A stretch of DNA of 64,000 bases from Eubacterium sp. An11 (GCF_002161065.1 NZ_NFLV01000018.1:1-64000), one strand, 5' to 3'; positions 8,862 through 18,468 are shown, counted from the first letter of the stretch. The notes: generated from the sequence alone by a model not told the origin. A program made the numbers and translations.

Positions 8862-8958
8862 ATATATCTCTCCTCTTTTTATTTATGCTCCTTCACGGTC
8901 CGACATAAACATCAAAACCTGATACAGACATCCTGACCTGACAAAAAAACATCATACC

Positions 8959-9726
8959 TCACTGTAATCCGTACAGCCGGCAGGCATTCTCATAGGTTAC
9001 CTGTTCCACTTCTTCCGGAGAAATGTTCCGGAGAGAGGCAATCTCGTCAATCACCAGCGGAAGATAGGCGGAACTGTTGCGTTTTCCCCGGTGAGGCGTC
9101 GGCGCCAGATATGGACAGTCGGTCTCTACCACGATATGTTCCAGGGGAATTTCCGCTGCCACCTTTTTTAATACTTTTGAATTCTTAAAGGTCACCACGC
9201 CCCCGATTCCCAGATAATAGTCAAGCTTTACGTATTCTCTGGCCATCTCCAGAGAACCGGAATAACAGTGGATGACGCCGCCGGTGGTTCCGGCATGTTC
9301 CGCCTTCATGATATCGAACGTATCCTGAGATGCGTCTCTGCTGTGAATCACTACCGGAAGATTTTCCTCTTTCGCCATCCGCAGCTGCCGGACAAACCAT
9401 TCTTTCTGCACCTCTTTTGGATCGGTCATCCAGTAATAATCAAGGCCGATTTCCCCTACCGCCACAACCTTGTCCCGGCGGCAGTACTGCCGAAGCTCTT
9501 CCATCCGCTCCTCATTTAAATCGCTGACTTTGCAGGGATGAATACCCGCGGTTCCATACATAAAAGGATATTTTTCCACCAGCGCAAGAGAACGGAGCAT
9601 ATCATCCCAGCCGTTGCTGATGTTTACCACCCTTTCCACGCCGGCGTCTTTTAAATGAGCGAGAACTTCTTCCCGGTCTTCATCAAACTGTTTATCGTCA
9701 TAATGGGCATGTGAATCAAAAATCAT
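8959..9726 (-). CDS. tatD: TatD family metal-dependent hydrolase
   Basis: A 255-residue TIM-barrel metallohydrolase of the TatD/YabD family, which includes 3'-5' exonucleases and the rnmV-linked DNases. Metal ligands are visible in DSHAHYDD near the N-terminus (H6, H8), VGEIGLDYY, VIHSRDA, a later HCYSG and VETDCPYLAP. The length is normal. It sits between metG and rsmA on the same strand, but a terminator separates it from metG. Confidence 0.93.
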   Translation of the reverse strand: MIFDSHAHYDDKQFDEDREEVLAHLKDAGVERVVNISNGWDDMLRSLALVEKYPFMYGTAGIHPCKVSDLNEERMEELRQYCRRDKVVAVGEIGLDYYWMTDPKEVQKEWFVRQLRMAKEENLPVVIHSRDASQDTFDIMKAEHAGTTGGVIHCYSGSLEMAREYVKLDYYLGIGGVVTFKNSKVLKKVAAEIPLEHIVVETDCPYLAPTPHRGKRNSSAYLPLVIDEIASLRNISPEEVEQVTYENACRLYGLQ

Positions 9727-9755
9727 AACTGCCTCCTCTTTTCAAGTCCACATAC

Positions 9756-9789
9756 AGAAAAACTGCCGCCCACATTTTATGAGCAGCAG
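9756..9789 (-). terminator. Terminator after metG
   Basis: On the minus strand, a 10-bp stem (CTGCTGCTCA with TGGGCGGCAG, including G-U pairs) and a 7-nt loop are followed by TTTTTC. It stands between metG and tatD, so tatD-rsmA may rely on read-through or on its own promoter. Confidence 0.75.
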
Positions 9790-9816
9790 CTTATTCTCAT
9801 TTACAAATACCTTCTA

Positions 9817-11778
9817 TCAGCAGATCTCCGCTCCGGCAGGCATCTTCTTCTCAGGAACCATGAGAGACAGTTCACCATTCTCATCTTCCGCACAGAGAAG
9901 CATTCCTTCCGATAATACGCCGGCCAATTTTGCCGGTTTTAAGTTGACAAGAACCATAACCTTCTTGCCCACCATTTCTTCCGGTGTGTAATGGCCTTTG
10001 ATACCGGATACAATCTGTTTTACCTGGCTGCCGATCTTCACCTGAGAGCAGAGAAGCTTTCTGGACTTCTTTACAGCCTCACAGGAAATAATCTCTCCCA
10101 CCTGGAACTGCATTTTTTCGAAATCTTCAAAAGTGATCTCCTCTTTATTGTCGATGTCAATGACAGGCTCTTCTTCCTTCGGCTCCTCATCAGCTTTGGC
10201 TCTTGCCGCATACATTTCGTCTACTTTTTCGATAACCTCTTTGGCATCCAGTCTGGCAAAAAGGATTTCCGGTTTTTCTACCACTTTATTGCCGGACTGA
10301 TACAGACCGAACATTTCCAGCTCTTCCATGGTTCTCTCGGAAGAATTCAGCTGTTTGAAAATACGTTCTGCGGTCTCCGGCATGAATGGAGCCAGCAGAG
10401 AAGCACCGATGGTGATACTCTCCACCAGATTATAAAGAACAGTGGATAATCGCTGTTTCTGCTCCGGATCTTTTGCCAGCGCCCAAGGCATGGTCTCGTC
10501 GATATATTTGTTGCAGCGTTTAAACAGGTTGAAAATCTCCGTCATGGCATCAGCCACCCGAAGCTTCGCCATCTTATTGACCACATTGTGTTTTGTGCTC
10601 AGCGCAACGGTGATCAGATCTTTATCAAAACCATCTGTCACGCCGCAGTTGGCAACCACACCGCCGAAATATTTGTTGGACATGGAGATGGTACGATTTA
10701 CCAGGTTACCCAGTGTGTTAGCCAGATCAGAATTCATACGCTCTACCAAAAGCTCCCAGGTGATCACACCGTCATTTTCAAATGGCATCTCATGAAGCAC
10801 AAAGTAACGAACGGCGTCCACACCGAATAATTCCACCAGATCGTCGGCATAGATCACATTTCCTTTGGACTTGCTCATCTTGCCGTCTCCCTGCAGCAGC
10901 CAGGGATGTCCGAACACCTGCTTCGGCAGAGGCAGATCCAGAGCCATCAGGAAGATCGGCCAGTAAATAGTATGGAAACGGATGATATCCTTGCCGATCA
11001 GATGCAGATCCGCCGGCCAGTATTTTTCAAACAGTTCATCACTGTTTCCGTCCACATCATATCCAAGACCGGTGATATAGTTGGTGAGGGCGTCCAGCCA
11101 CACATAAACCACATGTTTCGGATCAAAGTCCACCGGAACCCCCCATGAAAATGAGGTACGGGACACACATAAGTCCTGAAGTCCAGGAAGCAGGAAGTTA
11201 TTCATCATCTCATTTTTACGGGATTCCGGCTGAATGAATTCCGGATGTTCATTGATATACTGGATCAGACGGTCCGCATATTTGCTCATCTTAAAGAAAT
11301 ATGCCTCTTCTTTCGCCGGCTGACACGGACGTCCGCAGTCCGGACATTTGCCATCCACCAGCTGAGACTCTGTGAAGAAAGACTCACAAGGCGTACAATA
11401 CATTCCTTCATAATATCCCTTGTAAATGTCGCCCTGATCATAGAGCTTCTTAAAGATCTTCTGTACCTGTTTCTCATGATCTTCATCAGTGGTGCGGATA
11501 AACTTATCATAAGAAGTATTCATCAAATCCCAGATTCTCTTAATCTCTCCGGCGGTCTGATCCACAAACTCTTTAGGAGAAACGCCGGCTTCCTGTGCCT
11601 TTAATTCAATCTTCTGTCCATGTTCATCCGTTCCTGTCTGAAAACGAACATCATAGCCCTCTTTTCTCTTAAATCTGGCAATGGCATCGGCGAGAACGAT
11701 CTCGTAGGTGTTTCCGATATGCGGTTTGCCAGATGTGTATGCAATCGCTGTTGTAATATAGTATGGTTTTTTACTCAT
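9817..11778 (-). CDS. metG: Methionyl-tRNA synthetase
   Basis: Class I methionine-tRNA ligase of 653 residues. HIGN lies at 20-23 and KMSKS in the segment GDGKMSKSKGN. The connective peptide has a CxxC plus CPDCGRPC zinc motif. Then come the helical anticodon-binding domain and a C-terminal Trbp111-type tRNA-binding OB fold (start ITFEDFEKMQ) that supports dimerisation. The start at 11778 is supported by AGGAGG 6 nt upstream, and the ATG six codons further upstream lacks this spacing. No T-box is seen in the leader. Confidence 0.96.
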   Translation of the reverse strand: MSKKPYYITTAIAYTSGKPHIGNTYEIVLADAIARFKRKEGYDVRFQTGTDEHGQKIELKAQEAGVSPKEFVDQTAGEIKRIWDLMNTSYDKFIRTTDEDHEKQVQKIFKKLYDQGDIYKGYYEGMYCTPCESFFTESQLVDGKCPDCGRPCQPAKEEAYFFKMSKYADRLIQYINEHPEFIQPESRKNEMMNNFLLPGLQDLCVSRTSFSWGVPVDFDPKHVVYVWLDALTNYITGLGYDVDGNSDELFEKYWPADLHLIGKDIIRFHTIYWPIFLMALDLPLPKQVFGHPWLLQGDGKMSKSKGNVIYADDLVELFGVDAVRYFVLHEMPFENDGVITWELLVERMNSDLANTLGNLVNRTISMSNKYFGGVVANCGVTDGFDKDLITVALSTKHNVVNKMAKLRVADAMTEIFNLFKRCNKYIDETMPWALAKDPEQKQRLSTVLYNLVESITIGASLLAPFMPETAERIFKQLNSSERTMEELEMFGLYQSGNKVVEKPEILFARLDAKEVIEKVDEMYAARAKADEEPKEEEPVIDIDNKEEITFEDFEKMQFQVGEIISCEAVKKSRKLLCSQVKIGSQVKQIVSGIKGHYTPEEMVGKKVMVLVNLKPAKLAGVLSEGMLLCAEDENGELSLMVPEKKMPAGAEIC

Positions 11779-11887
11779 CTCTGCCTCCTGTTCCAAATAT
11801 CAGCGCCGGCAGCGTTCCGAACACACCGTTCGTTCCTTTCCATAAAGAAACAAACCGTGTACCAGCGCTTTTTCTGCGTATTTTTTT

Positions 11888-11916
11888 ATTATAGAATAAA
11901 CAAGTCTGTTCGTCTA
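11888..11916 (-). promoter_or_regulatory. Probable promoter of metG
   Basis: On the minus strand, a perfect TATAAT (11888-11893) is preceded at 17 nt by TAGACG (11911-11916), a moderate -35 match. The leader to the metG start would be about 100 nt. It lies in the divergent region shared with the DUF885 lipoprotein gene, which has its own TATAAT at 11963-11968 on the plus strand. Confidence 0.5.
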
Positions 11917-12013
11917 TGGTCAAAATACTGAAAAATTAATAGTTTTCAGTTCCAAAACATAGTATAATATGGAAAACTTTTCATTCAACACCCATTGAAG
12001 GGAGTCCTCCGAT

Positions 12014-13840
12014 ATGTTACTGACACGAATTTTAAGATTTTTTTCACCGAAACGGCGGCTTTTCCTGCCCGTAACGCACACTGTCCGCCGCCATTTTTCT
12101 GCTGTCCGCCAGCTGATTCTGCCGCTTTTTTTCATTCTGGCTCTCACCGGCTGCAGCGAACCGGACCGCGTCTCCCAGAAACAATTTGATACATTTCTGG
12201 ATAACTGTTTCAAAGAATATGTCTCTTCCGACACCGTCACCCTGCACTTTAAACTTTCTGATCCCTCTGCTTATGGTATCGACGAAAATATCTCTCCATC
12301 CTACGGAGATTTCTCTGTGGCAAAACAGACAGAACTTTGCCAGCGCTCCTCGGAGCTTCTCAAAGAACTGAACACCTTTGATCCTGATACCCTGTCTGAA
12401 GAGGATGCGTTTATCTGGCGGATTTTAAAAAATTATCTGGAGACTTCCGTCGACTCCAAAGATTACATTCTCTACCAGTCTTTTCTTGGAACCAACGGCC
12501 TGCAGTCCCAGATTCCGGTCACCTTGTCCGAATACTATTTTGACGATGAAAAAGATATCCAGGACTATCTGGCCCTGATCAATCAGGTACCGGAACTTTT
12601 TGATCAGCTTCTCGACTTTGAACAGCAGCGCCGGGAAGCCGGATTTATCAGTCCCGATTTTGTGGTCTCCGATACCATCGATCAGATTGACCAGTTTCTG
12701 ACCGCCTCCGGGGACGATAACCTGCTCATCGAAACCTTTGAAGATAAGATAGAAAATGTATCGGATCTGGGAAAAGATCAGAAACAGACCTACATAAACA
12801 ACAACCGCTCTCTGGTGCGTCAGGTGGTTCTTCCGGCTTTTAAATCCCTCCGGGACTCCCTGGAAGAATACCTGGACGACAGTTCAGATAAAGAACGCCT
12901 CTGTCAGTATGACGGCGGAAAAGAATATTACGAACTGCTCCTGTCCTCCAACGTAGGCACGGACATGACGCCGAAAGAATGTATTCAGGCACTGGAAGAC
13001 ACACTTCAGGAGACCGCCTCCGACATCGTCACTCTCACTCAGGAGAATTCTGACCTTTATACGGATTATCTGACGGCAGAGCCGTTACTCACAGACACCC
13101 AGGAGATCCTCACAGAACTGGAAAATGACACGCTCATTGATTTTCCGGAACCGCCGGATGTCTCCTACACCTTAAAAAATGTACCAGACGCTCTCTCATC
13201 GACTTCGGCCAGCGCATTTTATCTTCTTCCGCCCATTGACAGCAAGGAAGCAAATGTCATCTATATCAATCAAAGCCGTGTGGACAGCCGGGATCAGTTC
13301 TCCACCCTGGCCCATGAGGGCTACCCGGGCCATCTGTATCAGACCAACTACTATCTGAGTACGGATCCCCACCCTGTCCGTTCTGTGCTTCGCTGCGACG
13401 GATATGACGAAGGCTGGGGCACCTACGCCCAGCTCTACAGTTATAATTATATGGAGTTTAAAGACACAGACCGGGAAACCACTGCTCTTCTGCGGCAGTT
13501 ATACAGGGATAATGATATCCTTTCTTTAGCTTTGTCATCCCTCAGTGATTTATACGTCAATTATGAGGATTACACGGAAGAAGAGCTGACTGCATATCTC
13601 TCTGATTACGGCGTTGAGTCAGAGGGCGCCCGCTCCATTTACGAGTATGTCATCGAGAATCCGACTACCTATCTCTCCTACAGCATCGGCTGGTACGAAT
13701 TGGAACAGCTTCGTAACACCATGGAAGAAGAGCTTGGGAGTCATTTCGATATCAGTGAATATCATGAGGCAGTGCTGTCCTGCGGTTCCTGTCCGTTTTC
13801 TCTTCTCGAAGAGCAGGTTTCTTCATTAATGACTGAATGA
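12014..13840 (+). CDS. DUF885 family lipoprotein, putative zinc metallopeptidase
   Basis: A 608-residue secreted lipoprotein. The N-terminus has a long basic n-region, a hydrophobic core and a lipobox LTGC with Cys at 47, so it should be anchored to the outer face of the membrane. The DUF885 signature HEGYPGH (first His at 434) is an HExxxxH-type metal motif, and DEGWGTYAQ follows about 35 residues later. The family is distantly related to carboxypeptidase-like zincins, but the natural substrate is not established here. GGGAG lies about 10 nt before the ATG. The gene stands alone, divergent from metG. Confidence 0.85.
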   Translation: MLLTRILRFFSPKRRLFLPVTHTVRRHFSAVRQLILPLFFILALTGCSEPDRVSQKQFDTFLDNCFKEYVSSDTVTLHFKLSDPSAYGIDENISPSYGDFSVAKQTELCQRSSELLKELNTFDPDTLSEEDAFIWRILKNYLETSVDSKDYILYQSFLGTNGLQSQIPVTLSEYYFDDEKDIQDYLALINQVPELFDQLLDFEQQRREAGFISPDFVVSDTIDQIDQFLTASGDDNLLIETFEDKIENVSDLGKDQKQTYINNNRSLVRQVVLPAFKSLRDSLEEYLDDSSDKERLCQYDGGKEYYELLLSSNVGTDMTPKECIQALEDTLQETASDIVTLTQENSDLYTDYLTAEPLLTDTQEILTELENDTLIDFPEPPDVSYTLKNVPDALSSTSASAFYLLPPIDSKEANVIYINQSRVDSRDQFSTLAHEGYPGHLYQTNYYLSTDPHPVRSVLRCDGYDEGWGTYAQLYSYNYMEFKDTDRETTALLRQLYRDNDILSLALSSLSDLYVNYEDYTEEELTAYLSDYGVESEGARSIYEYVIENPTTYLSYSIGWYELEQLRNTMEEELGSHFDISEYHEAVLSCGSCPFSLLEEQVSSLMTE

Positions 13841-13942
13841 GAAAAACTTTCAAATGAAGGATTTTCCCGTTTCTTTTTCTCCTTCCTTCAAAAATGAATT
13901 TTAACTCCAGAAAAATTTCTTCCATAAAATATAATTTTATGT

Positions 13943-13970
13943 TTGAAAAATGCCGAAAAGAGTGTATAAT
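13943..13970 (+). promoter_or_regulatory. Promoter of pckA
   Basis: TTGAAA (13943-13948) and TATAAT (13965-13970) are separated by 16 nt. Transcription would start near 13977, leaving a leader of about 145 nt before the pckA start. Confidence 0.75.
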
Positions 13971-13976
13971 ACCCCT

Positions 13977-14121
13977 GTATGAGAGAAAAGACTATTTTGC
14001 AACATTTTATAATGAATCTTGCAAAATTTCCCCACAACTGTGGGTATTGGGATGAATCATCCCCCAAACTACCGCGTGTAAGTTGACACACAAAACAACA
14101 GAACATATTCAGGAGGTTATT
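13977..14121 (+). promoter_or_regulatory. Structured 5' leader of pckA
   Basis: The leader holds three inverted repeats: TTTTGCAA with TTGCAAAA (13995-14002 and 14019-14026), CCCACA with TGTGGG (14031-14044), and a stem around 14047-14067. The first, 16 nt apart and close to the start site, could equally be a protein operator. AGGAGG follows at 14111-14116. It matches no riboswitch class that I recognise. Confidence 0.45.
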
Positions 14122-15711
14122 ATGATGGAAACATATGGTCTTGAGAAATTGGGCATTGTGAACCCAAAAGCAGTTTATCGCAACCTGACACCTGCACAGC
14201 TGACAGAGGCTGCCCTTGCCAGAGGCGAAGGAAAGCTCTCCAACAAAGGTGCCCTGGTTGTTACAACAGGTAAATATACCGGACGTTCCCCAAAAGATAA
14301 GTTTATCGTAGACACACCGGCTGTGCATGATGATATTGCATGGGGAAATGTCAACGTTCCGATTGAGAAAGCTAAATTCGACGCCATCAAGGCAAAAGTC
14401 GTTGCATACCTTCAGAACAGAGAGATCTTCTTATTCGACGGTATGGCTGGCGCAGATCCTGTCTGCACAAGAAAGTTCCGTATTGTCAATGAGCTGGCAA
14501 GTCAGAATCTGTTCATCCGTGACCTGTTGATCCGTCCTACAGCAGAAGAGCTTGAGAACTACGGCGAGCCTGATTTCACCATCATCGCAGCTCCGGGCTT
14601 CAAATGCGTGCCGGAAATCGACGGTGTGAACTCCGAAGCAGCTATCATGATTGATTATGAGGCAAAACTGGTTGTCATCTGTGGTTCTCAGTATTCAGGA
14701 GAAATGAAAAAATCTGTCTTCTCCGTAATGAACTACTTAATGCCAAAGGAAGGCGTTCTTCCAATGCACTGCTCCGCCAACATGGATCCGGAGACTCAGG
14801 AAACAGCTGTATTCTTCGGTCTGTCCGGAACAGGTAAAACAACTCTTTCCGCTGACCCTAACCGTAAACTGATCGGTGACGACGAACACGGCTGGTCCGA
14901 GAGAGGTATCTTCAACTTCGAGGGCGGCTGCTACGCAAAATGTATCAACCTTACAGAAGAAAACGAACCGGAAATCTACAATGCCATCAAGTTTGGCAGC
15001 CTTGTGGAAAACGTAGTAATGGATGAGGAGACCCGTGAGTTTGATTTCACAGATGACTCTCTTACAGAGAATACCCGTGTAGGCTATCCTGTAGATTTCA
15101 TCTCCAACGCACAGGTACCAGGTATCGGCGGAATCCCTAAGGTTGTTATCTTCCTGACCGCTGACGCATTCGGCGTACTTCCTCCAATCGCAAGACTGGA
15201 TCAGGATGCCGCTATGTACCACTTTGTAACAGGATTTACCTCCAAACTGGCAGGAACAGAGCGTGGAATCACAGAACCACAGCCGACATTCTCTACTTTA
15301 TTCGGTGAACCATTCATGCCAATGGATCCTTCCGTATACGCTAACATGCTGGGTGAAAGAATCCAGAAATACAACACTAAAGTATATCTGGTAAATACCG
15401 GCTGGACAGGCGGCCCTTACGGAGTCGGAAGCCGTATGAAACTGAAATATACCCGTGCTATGGTAACAGCTGCCTTAAACGGAAGCTTTGATAACGTAGA
15501 ATACAAACACGACGATATCTTCAATCTTGATATCCCACAGAGCTGCCCGGATGTTCCATCTGAGATCATGAACCCTCGTGATACATGGGCAGACAAAGAT
15601 GCTTACGATGCACAGGCTAAGAAACTGGCTAAGATGTTCCAGGATAACTTCGAGAAGAAATACCCGAACATGCCTGAAAACATCAAAGCAGCAGGCCCAA
15701 AAGCTGAGTAA
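14122..15711 (+). CDS. pckA: Phosphoenolpyruvate carboxykinase (ATP)
   Basis: Catalyses oxaloacetate + ATP to phosphoenolpyruvate + CO2 + ADP, or the reverse CO2-fixing reaction in fermenting gut anaerobes. The 529-residue protein has the N-terminal TGRSPKDKF substrate-binding motif, the kinase P-loop GLSGTGKTTLS and the metal-binding LIGDDEHGW motif. All are diagnostic for the ATP-type rather than the GTP-type enzyme. Two ATGs (14122 and 14125) lie 5 and 8 nt from AGGAGG, so the start is known only to within one codon. The gene is monocistronic with its own promoter and terminator. Confidence 0.97.
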   Translation: MMETYGLEKLGIVNPKAVYRNLTPAQLTEAALARGEGKLSNKGALVVTTGKYTGRSPKDKFIVDTPAVHDDIAWGNVNVPIEKAKFDAIKAKVVAYLQNREIFLFDGMAGADPVCTRKFRIVNELASQNLFIRDLLIRPTAEELENYGEPDFTIIAAPGFKCVPEIDGVNSEAAIMIDYEAKLVVICGSQYSGEMKKSVFSVMNYLMPKEGVLPMHCSANMDPETQETAVFFGLSGTGKTTLSADPNRKLIGDDEHGWSERGIFNFEGGCYAKCINLTEENEPEIYNAIKFGSLVENVVMDEETREFDFTDDSLTENTRVGYPVDFISNAQVPGIGGIPKVVIFLTADAFGVLPPIARLDQDAAMYHFVTGFTSKLAGTERGITEPQPTFSTLFGEPFMPMDPSVYANMLGERIQKYNTKVYLVNTGWTGGPYGVGSRMKLKYTRAMVTAALNGSFDNVEYKHDDIFNLDIPQSCPDVPSEIMNPRDTWADKDAYDAQAKKLAKMFQDNFEKKYPNMPENIKAAGPKAE

Positions 15712-15716
15712 TGCCA

Positions 15717-15747
15717 ATTTCTGAAATAACGTTTCCTATGAAGTAAA
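15717..15747. repeat. Dispersed bipartite motif, copy 2
   Basis: AATTTCTGAAATAACG is followed by TTTCCTATGAAGTAAA, abutting the pckA terminator. It matches the two-part arrangement at 5587-5615 and 24099-24130. Confidence 0.45.
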
Positions 15748-15790
15748 AAACCTCCGGGCGGAGCACTGAGTCTCTGTCCGGAGGTTTTAT
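15745..15790 (+). terminator. Terminator of pckA
   Basis: A CCTCCGG stem (15751-15757) pairs with CCGGAGG (15778-15784) and is followed by TTTTAT. The stem is preceded by a run of A, so it may also stop minus-strand transcription from the gene at 15838. Confidence 0.8.
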
Positions 15791-15837
15791 AATCCATTTT
15801 AATCCATTCATGTCATAAAATTTTAGCTTACGACACT

Positions 15838-16116
15838 TTAATTAAAAAATCCAGCAGTATAAAAACATTCAATGAGAATTACAATGACCAGAAGCTTCGT
15901 GTACAGATCATTGGCCTTAAACTCATACTCCGGATTCTTTCTTTTATAAAAGAACACAATACCGATCAAAACCAGAAGCACCACCACAGACACCACGAAC
16001 AGCGGCACCGTAAACGCTATGATTCCCAGGTCCGTCAGCAGAAACTCCAGTACCAGGATCGGCGCCACCACATAGTAAAGCGCGATATTGATCTTGTCCA
16101 TCATTTTATCATTCAT
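15838..16116 (-). CDS. Small membrane protein, hypothetical
   Basis: A 92-residue protein with three predicted membrane segments: about 11-35, 36-56 (ending before the basic KRKNPEYEF loop) and 75-91. I recognise no family. GAGGA lies about 8 nt before the start. It stands alone on the minus strand, convergent with pckA. The composition and hydrophobic pattern are those of a real protein rather than a shadow ORF, but nothing points to a function. Confidence 0.7.
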   Translation of the reverse strand: MNDKMMDKINIALYYVVAPILVLEFLLTDLGIIAFTVPLFVVSVVVLLVLIGIVFFYKRKNPEYEFKANDLYTKLLVIVILIECFYTAGFFN

Positions 16117-16444
16117 AAATTTTTCCTCGATTCTTTTTATTATCCAATTGTATCATATAAATCAGGGAATATCCAGCAGAGACCACTGCAGACACCGGTT
16201 GGGAAAGCAGGAGGGCAGAAAAGTATTGCTTTTCAAAGTGTTATTTTAGCCACGAAAACAGGGCCGCTGCCAAACACGTACTGTATAAGATATTATGATC
16301 CTAAATCTATAATATCTGTACAATCAGCATGTTCTGCAACGACCCCATATGTAGACGTCATGTGTAAACGAAAGATTCAAATTAGAATCTCATGTGCAGA
16401 CGAAATATCTAAACCAGAATCTCATGCGTAAACGAATATCTAAA
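16117..16444. other. Intergenic region with repeats, no gene seen
   Basis: About 330 bp without a convincing ORF. It contains a hairpin AGATATTA...TAATATCT near 16290-16320 and three degenerate 30-33-bp tandem repeats at the right end (listed separately). Nothing else is recognised. Confidence 0.6.
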
Positions 16445-16457
16445 CTAGAATCTCAGT
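16365..16457. repeat. Three degenerate tandem repeats at the 3' end of a gene
   Basis: Three units of 30-32 bp (16365-16396, 16397-16428 and 16429-16457) share the core TAAACGAA...TAGAATCTCATG. The last unit includes the stop codon and final codons of the secreted protein gene at 16445, so the array appears to have grown from that gene's 3' end. Confidence 0.65.
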
Positions 16458-17149
16458 GTTCTGTAGAAATATACAGATCCCTGATAGTAGTTACCACAGG
16501 TGATATTCTTCTTGGTGTTTACCTGAATTCTCAGATAATATGTCTTTCCAATCTTAAATGCTTTCTTCTTGAACTTGGTCAGCTTAAGTTTTTTGCCTGG
16601 TTTTAAATTCTTAACCTTTTTAAATCCGCCTGTGGACTTCTTGGACATATAGATGGTGTAATTCTTTACGCCGTTAATCTTAGGAACCTTGATCGTGCAG
16701 GCCTTCTGATTCTTCACGCCCTTAAACTTAAACTTGTTGTTCATGGCAGTAGTAAAAGCCTTCGGCTCTGACCATGCGGAAGTAGCAGTACCATTTAATC
16801 CAGAAACCTTCTGAACTCTATAATAATACACTGTATTTTTAGACAATCCAGTAAATCTGGCATATGATGTAGTATCATCAACTGCGATCAATCTATCATT
16901 CGCATCAAATAATCCGACCCTGTTCCATCCATCACCATATTGATAATTTACAGAAATGCCAGCTGTTGATTTATCCTCACTAATATAAGATACACCAAAA
17001 TCTGGAAGATTCATTGTCTGAACCTGACCATCAGCGCTTCCAATCTGCATTTCCACGTCCGCTGCGTTCACCTTTGCTCCCAGGGCAAATACCATGCACA
17101 TAGCAAAAGCCGCAGCAAATAATCCCAATGACTTTCTTAATTTTTTCAT
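16445..17149 (-). CDS. Secreted protein with fibronectin type III-like domain
   Basis: A 234-residue exported protein. A classical signal peptide (basic start, hydrophobic 9-24, likely cleavage after KVNA near 29) is followed by a Fn3-like beta-sandwich (about 45-132) with the typical motifs FTGLSKNTVYYYRVQ and AWSEPKAFTT. A second Lys-rich module (about 140-225) has the pattern KINGVKNYTIYMS and KTYYLRIQVN seen in Lachnospiraceae surface proteins. There is no LPXTG or other anchor, so it is probably released or bound by charge. AAGGAG supports the start. Its binding partner is unknown. Confidence 0.8.
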   Translation of the reverse strand: MKKLRKSLGLFAAAFAMCMVFALGAKVNAADVEMQIGSADGQVQTMNLPDFGVSYISEDKSTAGISVNYQYGDGWNRVGLFDANDRLIAVDDTTSYARFTGLSKNTVYYYRVQKVSGLNGTATSAWSEPKAFTTAMNNKFKFKGVKNQKACTIKVPKINGVKNYTIYMSKKSTGGFKKVKNLKPGKKLKLTKFKKKAFKIGKTYYLRIQVNTKKNITCGNYYQGSVYFYRTLRF

Positions 17150-17328
17150 AGCATTACTCCTTTTTGTTATTTGAAGAATTGTGAATCTCCTGACATTAGA
17201 ATATCATATAAAACTTCCCATGGCAACAACTATTTTTTCGTTAATTATTCACAAAAAAGTCATAAAATAATCACATTTCTGTATTAGCAGCCACGCCAAA
17301 GATCTGTTAGATTTTTGCCTTTAATATT

Positions 17329-18468
17329 TCATGATTCTGTGGCGAGAGTACGCACAGCCTCAATCCCCTGCCGGATTTCCTCCATGGTGTTAAAGTGAGA
17401 GAAACTGAACCGAACGGCTCCCTGCTTTTTTGTTCCAAGGGCCTCATGCATCAGAGGCGCACAGTGGGCGCCTGCCCGGGTGGCAATATGAAAACGTGTC
17501 AGAAGTTCATCGCTGACCTGCCCGGAATCATAGTCACCGATATTTAAGGTGATAATGGGTGCCCTCCGGCCGGAATCAAAATCCCCATACACCTTTACCG
17601 ACGGAATCGTTCGTACTCCCTCATAAAAAGTCCGCATCAACAGGTATTCTTTCTCATACAGCTTTTCTGTTCCCTGGTCCTTCAGATATGTCAGCGCTGC
17701 ATGGAGTCCTGCTATCCCATGAGAATTCAGAGTTCCCGCCTCAAGGGCTGTGGGAAGTCCCGACGGATGCGTTTTGCTGTAAGAGTGTACGCCGCTGCCT
17801 CCCACCATGAGCGGGCGGATACTCACCCCTTCTTTTATGAGGAGTCCCCCGGTACCCTGAGGCCCCATCAGACCTTTATGACCAGTGAAACACAGGACAG
17901 AAATGCCCATTTTCTGCATGTCAATAGGCAGCACGCCGGCCGTCTGCGAAGCGTCCACCACCAGACAGAGCCCGTGCCGATGACAGATTTCTCCTATACG
18001 GACAAGGTCCAGTACATTTCCTGTGAGATTAGAAGCATGGGTACAGACGACAGCCCTGGTGGATGGCCGGATATTTTTTTCGAAATCGTCATAATCAATA
18101 TTTCCTCTGGTATCTGCCGGGATTATGGTCAGCGCGACGCCCCTGGTTTCCATGAGATACAATGGCCGCAGCACAGAATTATGTTCCAGAGCAGTGGTAA
18201 TGACATGATCGCCGGGAGCAAATAATCCCTGAATGACTGTATTCAAAGCCATAGTGGAATTCATTGCAAAGACAGTGCGCTCCGGGCTGTCTCCATGGAA
18301 CATTTCGCACAACATACTCCTGGTTTCATATAGAATTCTCATGCTGGACAAGGCCGCGTCATGAGCGCCTCTGGAGGCATTACCCATGGTAAGAATCGCA
18401 TCTTTTACTGCTTCCGCCACCTGCGGCGGCTTTTGTAACGTCGTCGCCGCATTATCAAAATATATCAT
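17329..18468 (-). CDS. Cysteine desulfurase family aminotransferase (class V)
   Basis: A 379-residue PLP enzyme of aminotransferase class V. It starts with the family motif MIYFDNAATTLQKP, has the PLP-binding Lys in FTGHKGLMGP (K198) and a candidate active-site Cys in RAGAHCAPLMHEALGT. This fits the EF2568-type cysteine desulfurase family (TIGR01977), which releases sulfur or selenium from cysteine or selenocysteine. It is divergent from a LysR regulator, an arrangement seen in sulfur/selenium metabolism loci. No iron-sulfur scaffold gene is adjacent, so the acceptor is unknown. Confidence 0.88.
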   Translation of the reverse strand: MIYFDNAATTLQKPPQVAEAVKDAILTMGNASRGAHDAALSSMRILYETRSMLCEMFHGDSPERTVFAMNSTMALNTVIQGLFAPGDHVITTALEHNSVLRPLYLMETRGVALTIIPADTRGNIDYDDFEKNIRPSTRAVVCTHASNLTGNVLDLVRIGEICHRHGLCLVVDASQTAGVLPIDMQKMGISVLCFTGHKGLMGPQGTGGLLIKEGVSIRPLMVGGSGVHSYSKTHPSGLPTALEAGTLNSHGIAGLHAALTYLKDQGTEKLYEKEYLLMRTFYEGVRTIPSVKVYGDFDSGRRAPIITLNIGDYDSGQVSDELLTRFHIATRAGAHCAPLMHEALGTKKQGAVRFSFSHFNTMEEIRQGIEAVRTLATES

